In this document: in pieces, positions 1-7,614 of the stretch
Numbering within the stretch: the first letter of the stretch is position 1
Layout of the letters: every line of letters begins with the position of its first letter
DNA from: Chlamydiia bacterium
GTDB lineage: Bacteria; Chlamydiota; Chlamydiia; Chlamydiales; SM23-39
Assembly: GCA_016194825.1 (NCBI GenBank)
Contig: JACQAR010000015.1
Span: forward strand, 1-18,887
Length of the DNA: 18,887 bases
Direction: 5' to 3'
Program-made: the position numbers and the translations under genes
Notes under the pieces: generated by a model
What the model was told of the DNA's origin: nothing
Seen by the model: the letters and a program-made list of their open reading frames with translations, nothing else
The model's database searches: none

Positions 1-276
1 CCCGAGCACACGCTCTACTTCGCCCGAAAAGTCGGCGTGGCCTGGGGTATCAATGATGTTGATTTTGAAATCTTTATAATAGACGCATGTATGCTTGGCA
101 AAGATGGTGATGCCTCGCTCTCGCTCTTGGTCGTAACTATCCATGACCCGTTCGGGGATTTTCTCATTTTCGCGGAAAATATTCGATTGTTTCAGGAGGT
201 TGTCGAGCAGGGTAGTTTTCCCATGGTCGATGTGGGCGATGATTGCAATATTTCTTATCTGTTTTGGGTCGTGCAT
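1..276 (-). CDS. typA: Translational GTPase TypA/BipA, N-terminal part (cut by window edge)
   Basis: The reverse strand from 276 down to 1 reads 92 codons without a stop, beginning [20 protein letters not shown]. This is the GTPase domain of the TypA/BipA ribosome-associated elongation-factor-like GTPase. G1 is AHIDHGKTT, the switch I region reads [14 protein letters not shown], and G3 is [15 protein letters not shown]. TypA binds the ribosome and influences 50S assembly and stress or cold adaptation. The [14 protein letters not shown] wording fits TypA better than LepA or EF-G. The rest of the gene (G4/G5, domains II-V and the C-terminal domain) lies beyond the left edge. No strong Shine-Dalgarno sequence is visible before the ATG. 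The gene is divergent from mgtE across 62 bp (277-338), which must hold both promoters. A weak plus-strand candidate there is TTGATG-18 nt-TATGAT. Confidence 0.93.
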   Translation of the reverse strand, partial: MHDPKQIRNIAIIAHIDHGKTTLLDNLLKQSNIFRENEKIPERVMDSYDQERERGITIFAKHTCVYYKDFKINIIDTPGHADFSGEVERVLG

Positions 277-338
277 GCAAATAAGAATATCCGGAAAATC
301 AATTGATGAAAAGCAAAAACACGAGGTATGATTGAAGA

Positions 339-1763
339 ATGCATAGCAGTGAAGAGACCAATCCCAAGCAAATCGACGATCTTCTCAAGGAGAAGCTCGA
401 GGCGGCCTTCCATAAGCCCACTTCCAAAGTGCGCCTGCATGACATTGCAAAAATTGCTTGCGAGCACTCTCCTATCGATTTGGCCTATGCTGCGTCCCAT
501 CTTCCCCCTAATGTGCGTCCCGTGCTGTATGAGAACCTTCCCAACCGCGACGATAAGATCAAGTTCATCATCCATACCGATAGCGACACCCGGCTGGCCC
601 TTTTTCGTCAGCTCGACGATTCGGAATTGAAGAAAATCTTTGATCGGATGCCGATTGACGAGGCGGTTTGGGTAGCCGAAGACATGCCTGAACGGCGCCT
701 GAGAAGAGTGATGGAGCTGATCGACTCGAAGAAGGCAAGTCGGATCCGCGAGTTGAAGAAGCACGATCGCAATAGTGCGGGCAGACTCATGACCTCTGAG
801 TATTTCGCCTTCACTATGGAGATGACGATTGGAGAAGCCTCTGCCTATATCCGCGATAACCCTCGCATTGATTTTGCGAAGGGGATTTTCATCTTGAATC
901 CAAGCGGCGAGCTTCAAGGGTATGTTCCTGCGCGCAACCTCATGATCAATCCTCCTGTCACTCCTTTGCGTCAGGTGATGCGTCCCATTCTGCACAAAGT
1001 GACTCCCGATGCGACTCGCGAAGAGGTGATCGACATTTTCGAGCGCTACAAACTCTCATCGCTCCCCGTTGTCAATATTGATAATGACCTGATTGGCGTG
1101 ATCGCCCACGAAGACGTGGTCGAAGCGATGGAAGATCTGGCCGATGCGACCATTGCCAAAATGGCGGGTACCAGCGAAAGGCTCTCTTCCCATGATTCGG
1201 TTTGGCGCCGTTTCAAGGCGCGCGCGCCTTGGCTGGTCGTCACCCTTCTTGCCGGTTTGCTCAATGTAAGTGTCATGTCCTCCTTCTATTCGCGCCGTGA
1301 AGGGGGCCTTCTCGCCTTTGCCCTGTTCTTTGTGCCTCTGATCACCGGCATGTCTGGCAATATTGGCCTACAGTGCAGCACCGTCTTGGTCCGCATCATG
1401 GCGATGGGAGAACTCTCGGAAGGAAATCGGCGTGAGACCCTCATGAAGGAGCTCTGCAGCGGTCTATTGACGGGGGCCTTTTTTGGCGTCAGCTGTGGGA
1501 TTTTGACCTATCTGCTCGATTTTGTTGGAGGAGGACTCTTAGGCAGCGCGACCCCACTTGCCGTTGCTGTCATTGTCGGTGTAGGGCTCATTGGTGGCTG
1601 TTTTGCCGGTACCCTATTGGGCGTCTTTTCGCCCTTCTTCTTTGTCCGGATCGGCGTCGATCCCGCCATCTCCGCCGGCCCTATCGTCACTGCATGTAAC
1701 GACTTTCTTTCCATGACGATCTATTTCCTGATCGCGTGGGGGGTCAGCACACTCTTTTTCTGA
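339..1763 (+). CDS. mgtE: Magnesium transporter MgtE
   Basis: This 474-residue protein has the full MgtE layout. An N-terminal superhelical MgtE_N domain (about residues 20-135; includes the stretch [20 protein letters not shown]) is followed by two CBS domains (about 140-265; includes the stretch [21 protein letters not shown]). Five membrane segments follow from about residue 285 to the C-terminus, with the pore-family signature [16 protein letters not shown] and the late [18 protein letters not shown] segment, whose Asp (about D455) matches the conserved pore acidic residue. MgtE is a homodimeric inner-membrane Mg2+ channel gated by Mg2+ binding to its cytosolic domains. The start at 339 is supported by GAGG at 323-326, 12 nt upstream. 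The gap to typA is too short for an M-box Mg2+ riboswitch. In Chlamydia, mgtE also lies a few genes away from gyrBA, so this position is conserved. Confidence 0.96.
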   Translation: MHSSEETNPKQIDDLLKEKLEAAFHKPTSKVRLHDIAKIACEHSPIDLAYAASHLPPNVRPVLYENLPNRDDKIKFIIHTDSDTRLALFRQLDDSELKKIFDRMPIDEAVWVAEDMPERRLRRVMELIDSKKASRIRELKKHDRNSAGRLMTSEYFAFTMEMTIGEASAYIRDNPRIDFAKGIFILNPSGELQGYVPARNLMINPPVTPLRQVMRPILHKVTPDATREEVIDIFERYKLSSLPVVNIDNDLIGVIAHEDVVEAMEDLADATIAKMAGTSERLSSHDSVWRRFKARAPWLVVTLLAGLLNVSVMSSFYSRREGGLLAFALFFVPLITGMSGNIGLQCSTVLVRIMAMGELSEGNRRETLMKELCSGLLTGAFFGVSCGILTYLLDFVGGGLLGSATPLAVAVIVGVGLIGGCFAGTLLGVFSPFFFVRIGVDPAISAGPIVTACNDFLSMTIYFLIAWGVSTLFF

Positions 1764-1822
1764 ATGATCCGCTGTTTTTATGTTGCTCATATACAGGAGG
1801 TTGTGTCTGATTCTTGATTTAT

Positions 1823-1858
1823 TCGATTATATCTGAATAATTATCAGAATATGATCGA
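1823..1858 (+). promoter_or_regulatory. Hairpin covering the ATPase start codon
   Basis: Positions 1823-1836 pair with 1844-1858 as an imperfect inverted repeat: 14 pairs with one G-U wobble and one bulged A, and a 7-nt loop (1837-1843). The ATG of the downstream ATPase (1851-1853) lies inside the 3' arm and pairs with 1828-1830. In RNA this stem would hide the start codon; in DNA it could be an operator. The pairing is read directly from the sequence, and the function is inferred. Confidence 0.5.
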
Positions 1859-3098
1859 CAAAGGATTTATCCTCTCCTTTCAAGAAAGCCGCGACCTCCT
1901 CAAGAAGCGTTTGGCTGAAAAAGCGCCGGGTCGTATTCAGCTGTTAGTAGGGCCCAGGCAAATCGGGAAAACCACCCTGCTGCTTGAACTAGAAAAACAG
2001 CTGGGAGAACAGGCTTTTTACGTGGCCTTAGATAGCCCAGAAGCCTCTTTGCCCGGGTTTTGGGAGAAGTTTTGGACCAAAGTGGAGCAAGCAGCCGAGC
2101 AAACAAAAACCGTATATGCACTGCTCGATGAAGTGCAGGTGTTGCCAAATTGGTCTGTCCTATTGAAGACGCAATGGGACCGCATTGCTCGTAAAAAATG
2201 GCCGATCCATATCGTTGCTACGGGCTCTTCTGCATTGAAACTCGCCACCGACTCTCGTGAAAGCCTGGCAGGTCGTTTCGAGCGGATGGTCCTCACTCAT
2301 TGGAGTTGTTCCTATTTTGCAAAGATTTTTCATCTGCCTCCTGACAAAAGTGTTTCCATTTTTGTCCAAACGGGCGCTTATCCGGGTGCTTTTCTTTATC
2401 TAAACGACTTTTCTCGTTGGAAAGCGTATGTCCGGGACGCGATTGTAGACCCGGCAATTGGCCGAGACCTCATGGCCTTGGCTCCCATTAGAAAACCAGC
2501 TCTATTGCGGCAAGTGTTTGCTGTATGCATGGAATTTGCGGGTCAAATCATTTCTTTGCAAAAGATCATGGGGCAATTGCAGGACGAGGGGGCCATTGAG
2601 ACGATCGCCTACTATCTGGCTCTATTGGAAGAAGCTTTTCTAGTCGCTGCACTATCAAAATATTCTCCCAAAGAAATCCGCATGAGGGCCTCTCCTCCCA
2701 AGATTGTCGTACTGAGCAATGCTTTACTGGCCGCGACCCAGCAAAATCCGCCCCCTAATCCAGAGTTAGATCCGAAGCGCTTTGGAGCGTGGGTAGAAAA
2801 TGCTTGTCTAGCCTATGCCTGGAATGCGGGGCAAAAAGTGAGATACTGGAGGGAAGAGCCGTATGAGGTAGATGCAGTGTTTGAAGGGAGCTGGGGAAAA
2901 TGGGCAGTAGAGGTTAAAACAGGCCGTTTTCCATCTTCGGAGTTAGCAGGGCTCTTTGAGTTTGTCCGGCGCCATCCTACATTTCATCCTCTTGTTCTCT
3001 GTGAGAGCTCTCAGCTGCAGTCGATAGAACATCTTCCCGTATTAGCAATATCCTGGCAGCAGTTTTTGCTGCAGGGGATCACACCACAGCCAGCTTAA
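1851..3098 (+). CDS. ATP-binding protein, AAA_14 + DUF4143 family
   Basis: This 415-residue protein belongs to the widespread bacterial/archaeal AAA ATPases with a C-terminal DUF4143 domain. Walker A is GPRQIGKTT (34-42), Walker B is YALLDEVQ (89-96), sensor-1-like is ATGSS (123-127), and LAGRFERM (139-146) is a typical family motif. The C-terminal third contains GAWVENA (E317), EVDAV (D341) and AVEVKTG (E354, K356), spaced like the PD-(D/E)xK nuclease-like core of DUF4143. The cellular role of the family is poorly known and members are often horizontally mobile. The ATG at 1851 has no adjacent Shine-Dalgarno sequence. A perfect AGGAGGT lies at 1795-1801, far upstream, and the start codon is buried in the hairpin at 1823-1858. 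The next upstream in-frame stop is at 1815. The 3' end overlaps the convergent gene by 20 bp. The gene sits where Chlamydia carries tgt near mgtE, so it may be an insertion into a conserved neighbourhood. Confidence 0.85.
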   Translation: MIDKGFILSFQESRDLLKKRLAEKAPGRIQLLVGPRQIGKTTLLLELEKQLGEQAFYVALDSPEASLPGFWEKFWTKVEQAAEQTKTVYALLDEVQVLPNWSVLLKTQWDRIARKKWPIHIVATGSSALKLATDSRESLAGRFERMVLTHWSCSYFAKIFHLPPDKSVSIFVQTGAYPGAFLYLNDFSRWKAYVRDAIVDPAIGRDLMALAPIRKPALLRQVFAVCMEFAGQIISLQKIMGQLQDEGAIETIAYYLALLEEAFLVAALSKYSPKEIRMRASPPKIVVLSNALLAATQQNPPPNPELDPKRFGAWVENACLAYAWNAGQKVRYWREEPYEVDAVFEGSWGKWAVEVKTGRFPSSELAGLFEFVRRHPTFHPLVLCESSQLQSIEHLPVLAISWQQFLLQGITPQPA

Positions 3099-4329
3099 CG
3101 GGATTGCGAATCACGAAAGTGGAGGCTTGGTCCTTTTGCCAGCGTTGGACCACGGCGGGGAGATTGAGGCGGAAATCACAAAAGCGGGCCGGATTTTCTA
3201 AAGTCTTTTGGACGCCAGCAAACATCACCCCAAACTTCCCGGTACCATCCCCGAGACACAGTCGGATCGGGAAGGTGAAAATCGAGATCAAGATTTGCCA
3301 GGTGCGCTGCCAAATGCAAGAAATCATAGCAGAAACCTGGCGCAGCCCTTCAGTCAGACGTTTGGAGATCTTCCGCTCCATCCACTGAAACACCCCTTCT
3401 TTGACTGTCTGGAAGAAGAGCGACACTTTTCGGATCCAGTCGGGAGTAATTTCAGCTACGACATCCCGAATCGCCATCTCTGTGGGAATCGTAATGCCTG
3501 CCTCACGGCACGCCTCACGGGTAAATACGCTGCAGTTTTGGTCGGTCCAGTGAAAGTTGATCGGTCGTCCCAATTGGATGCTGTCTCTGCGATACTTTTG
3601 ACAAAATGCTTGGAACTTCTCGGCCTCTTCTTGGGAGATCGCGATGTTGGTGATGTGAAAATCTTTGGGTCTATCGCTCATATTCCAAGGATCGAGCGAG
3701 CAGAGCTGCGCTCCCATGTTGGTGAGAGGGAAAAGAGCCTTGTTTCTCAGCACAAGCGCCTCTTCCAACACATTTCCATCAGGAGTGATCAGCCGGGGGA
3801 AGACATGGCGTGGGTTCGTAAGAAGCTCTTGGAAATGGGTGTGCCCTCCATGGAGCATCACGGTGACCACTTGGAGAACATAGCGCCTGTCTTGATTGCG
3901 CGCTTGGCTTTCGGTCTCGGCCTCACCGGGTCGCTGGAATTGACGCCCTTTTTCTAGAGCCGCATTGTATTGTTCTGGGGTCAGTTTCTCAATGGGGAGC
4001 GGGTCTGAGAGGTAAGGATGGTAGGGCTGGAGCCCCTGGCCATTGCCGAGATAGGTGTAGACGTGACGGTCCTTTTTATGGATGACAAAATTTTGTTTGA
4101 ATTGCGAGGAATAGTGCACCTCAAAATTCTCTCGTAGCTCGTTCAATCCCATCCAACGCCCATTCACATGGAGCTTGGGTTCCAAGTCCAACATCTGGAT
4201 GGCGACATCCTTCGTCAGACGGATCTGTCTGAATAGGTCGCTTTTAGCAATGAAATGGGCGAAGCTAGGATGGTTGTGAAAGATTTCTGAAGGTAACCCG
4301 GCCTGTTGCCATTTTGCTGCAGTCGTCAT
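3079..4329 (-). CDS. Putative circularly permuted papain-fold (NlpC/P60-like) cysteine protein
   Basis: I do not recognise this 416-residue protein by name. Its middle reads like a circularly permuted papain-fold thiol hydrolase. A His-rich strand start VMLHGGHTHFQ (His at about 160, 163 and 165) is followed by a strand-turn-strand ending LITPDGNVLEEAL. After a helix with ISQEEAEKFQAFC comes TDQNCSVFTREACREAGI, with the candidate nucleophile at about C266. The His-before-Cys order and the NCsxF...c..aGI pattern match permuted NlpC/P60-type families, but substrate and catalysis are unproven. Residues about 332-358 are hydrophobic/aromatic and may touch a membrane; no signal peptide is visible. 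I chose ATG 4329 (GGAA 7 nt upstream) over an in-frame TTG at 4353. The gene overlaps the ATPase tail-to-tail by 20 bp and is divergent from the structured RNA and dciA unit. Confidence 0.72.
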   Translation of the reverse strand: MTTAAKWQQAGLPSEIFHNHPSFAHFIAKSDLFRQIRLTKDVAIQMLDLEPKLHVNGRWMGLNELRENFEVHYSSQFKQNFVIHKKDRHVYTYLGNGQGLQPYHPYLSDPLPIEKLTPEQYNAALEKGRQFQRPGEAETESQARNQDRRYVLQVVTVMLHGGHTHFQELLTNPRHVFPRLITPDGNVLEEALVLRNKALFPLTNMGAQLCSLDPWNMSDRPKDFHITNIAISQEEAEKFQAFCQKYRRDSIQLGRPINFHWTDQNCSVFTREACREAGITIPTEMAIRDVVAEITPDWIRKVSLFFQTVKEGVFQWMERKISKRLTEGLRQVSAMISCIWQRTWQILISIFTFPIRLCLGDGTGKFGVMFAGVQKTLENPARFCDFRLNLPAVVQRWQKDQASTFVIRNPVKLAVV

Positions 4330-4374
4330 AAATGGGTTCCAAATATAGCACAAAAGGACGAAAATTATGCTAGT

Positions 4375-4387
4375 GCCTGAACCAGGC
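4375..4387. promoter_or_regulatory. Perfect 13-bp dyad next to the leader-RNA promoter
   Basis: GCCTG-AAC-CAGGC is a perfect dyad whose last base touches the proposed -35 element at 4388. This is a usual place for a regulator operator. No regulator is known, and a dyad of this size can occur by chance. Confidence 0.25.
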
Positions 4388-4416
4388 TTGCATTTTTGAA
4401 AAAAAATCTCTATAGT
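4388..4416 (+). promoter_or_regulatory. Sigma70-type promoter for the structured leader RNA / dciA
   Basis: TTGCAT (4388-4393), a 17-nt spacer and TATAGT (4411-4416; five of six bases of the -10 consensus). The -35 keeps only the TTG half. The predicted start point, about 4421-4423, coincides with the first base of the long closing stem of the downstream RNA (G4422 pairs with C4603), which independently supports the promoter call. Confidence 0.6.
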
Positions 4417-4421
4417 CTAAA

Positions 4422-4625
4422 GAGGCAGTTGCAAAACTGCTTTGGCCGGGAAAATCGATGATTTTGAGGCTGGTGCCGAGCGGCAGCAAGGCTGCCGCGG
4501 TTCATTTGACGAAACCAACCTCTTGTGGGTTGGTTGAGGAGAAGGAGCGGAACCGGCCTCAAAAGGGCGATTTTGCCGGGTAAATGAGTTTTGCAATTGG
4601 CTCCAAAAAATTGGAGCGGTTTTTT
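4422..4625 (+). ncRNA. Long-armed structured RNA: dciA leader or independent small RNA
   Basis: The segment runs from a predicted transcription start to an intrinsic terminator, about 204 nt. Its 5' arm (4422-4478) pairs with 4548-4603 in a rod of about 45 pairs broken by small internal loops and mismatches. The rod opens into a junction carrying two perfect hairpins. One is 4480-4486 with 4492-4498 (7 bp, loop CAAGG); the other is 4513-4520 with 4528-4535 (8 bp, 7-nt loop). The 5' arm can instead fold locally into GCAGTT-GCAA-AACTGC (4425-4440, GNRA loop) and AAAATC-GAT-GATTTT (4451-4465). The outermost pairs use 4601-4603, which are also part of the terminator stem, so the two folds compete. 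I cannot assign an RNA family. It lacks the signal recognition particle domain IV and tmRNA end signatures, and a 6S-like RNA is possible but unproven. A short inverted-repeat mobile element is the alternative, given similar palindromes elsewhere in the window. Confidence 0.6.
4600..4625 (+). terminator. Intrinsic terminator ending at the dciA start codon
   Basis: The stem GCTCCAA (4600-4606) pairs perfectly with TTGGAGC (4611-4617) around an AAAA loop, followed by GG and six T (4620-4625). The T run touches the ATG of dciA at 4626. The 3' arm contains GGAG (4613-4616), the best Shine-Dalgarno sequence for dciA (9 nt spacing), so forming the terminator would both stop transcription and hide the ribosome site. 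Confidence 0.75.
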
Positions 4626-4943
4626 ATGGCAAAGAGAGTGCCGAGAAACTATAATGGAACGCACAATCCAGCAAAGCAAATCCGCGATCTTTTGCCTGAA
4701 TTTTTAAGCGCACTCGGACGCAAAACTGGAGATGTACGCCAAGAGGTGTTTGCCTACTGGCAGGAGTTGCTCGGAGAGACACTGGCTCCTATGACAGAGC
4801 CTATTTCCCTCATCGAAGGTGTGTTGACTGTGAAAGTAAAAAGTTCCACCCTCTACAGCGTCCTCTGCCAACATGAGAGGCCACGGTTATTGAAACAGCT
4901 GCAAGAGCGGTATTCCGTTCAGAAAATTGTATTTAGAGTGTAA
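4626..4943 (+). CDS. dciA: DciA-like protein (DUF721), putative replicative helicase loader
   Basis: The protein is 105 residues long. After a basic N-terminus (MAKRVPRNYNG) comes the DUF721/DciA fold: an amphipathic helix (QIRDLLPEFLSALG), the conserved VFAYWQELLGETLAPMTEP segment with the family Trp, then strand motifs GVLTVKVKSSTLYSVLCQHE and KIVFRV. DciA proteins are the ancestral bacterial loaders of the DnaB helicase and often lie near gyrB, recF or dnaN. A longer reading from ATG 4584 would add 14 residues encoded by the terminator hairpin and lacks a Shine-Dalgarno sequence. I therefore start at 4626, where GGAG is 9 nt upstream. The start directly follows the T tract of an intrinsic terminator, so expression should depend on read-through or on a nearby second promoter. 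gyrB follows 178 bp downstream, across a large palindrome. Confidence 0.85.
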   Translation: MAKRVPRNYNGTHNPAKQIRDLLPEFLSALGRKTGDVRQEVFAYWQELLGETLAPMTEPISLIEGVLTVKVKSSTLYSVLCQHERPRLLKQLQERYSVQKIVFRV

Positions 4944-5098
4944 TGTTGAATTAAGGTTTCGTCGAGTTTTTGGATTCTTTTGGCCGATTTTCGATTCAAA
5001 ATTGGGGGGCAATATACTGGGTGTCGATATAGCCCCCCAATTTTGAAGTCGAAAAGCGGCTCAAAAGAACCGAAAAATCGACTGAAACTTACTTCAAC
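4944..5098. repeat. 155-bp imperfect palindrome between dciA and gyrB
   Basis: The left arm 4944-5010 and right arm 5032-5098 are inverted copies of 67 nt each. The innermost 16 bp are perfect (4995-5010 with 5032-5047), ending in a G6/C6 block around a 21-nt loop; the rest agrees at roughly three quarters of positions with small offsets. The element fills the gap between the dciA stop and the gyrB promoter region. It shares TGGCCGATTTT (4981-4991) with the palindrome at 15305-15478, at almost the same distance from the arm end. There is no T tract after the stem, so it is not a classical terminator. The word CAATATACT occurs in the loop (5010-5018) and again just after the right arm (5098-5106). 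Confidence 0.8.
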
Positions 5099-5106
5099 AA
5101 TATACT
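5078..5106 (+). promoter_or_regulatory. Candidate gyrB promoter, -35 inside the palindrome
   Basis: TCGACT (5078-5083, four of six bases of consensus), a 17-nt spacer and TATACT (5101-5106). The -35 lies in the palindrome's right arm. The predicted start would leave a leader of only about 9 nt, placing the AGGA Shine-Dalgarno sequence (5110-5113) at the transcript's 5' end. The site is therefore uncertain. Confidence 0.35.
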
Positions 5107-5118
5107 CTTAGGATATAA

Positions 5119-7602
<2,484 letters not shown>

Positions 7603-7614
7603 AAGAGAGTCCAG

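Noticed and set aside
255..995. Minus-strand open frame of 246 codons opposite mgtE
   Set aside because: It is antisense to the MgtE N-terminal and CBS domains, which match the family without gaps, and its translation shows no recognisable domain.
3208..3957. Plus-strand open frame of 249 codons
   Set aside because: It is antisense to the minus-strand papain-fold-like gene, has low-complexity translation and no ribosome site.
4422..4603. Calling the structured RNA a 6S RNA, signal recognition particle RNA or tmRNA
   Set aside because: No large central bubble, no GGAAGCAGCC-type domain IV motif and no tmRNA ends are visible; a family name would be a guess.
4584..4625. Longer dciA start at ATG 4584
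   Set aside because: The 14 extra residues would be encoded by the structured RNA's closing stem and the terminator hairpin, and no Shine-Dalgarno sequence precedes it.
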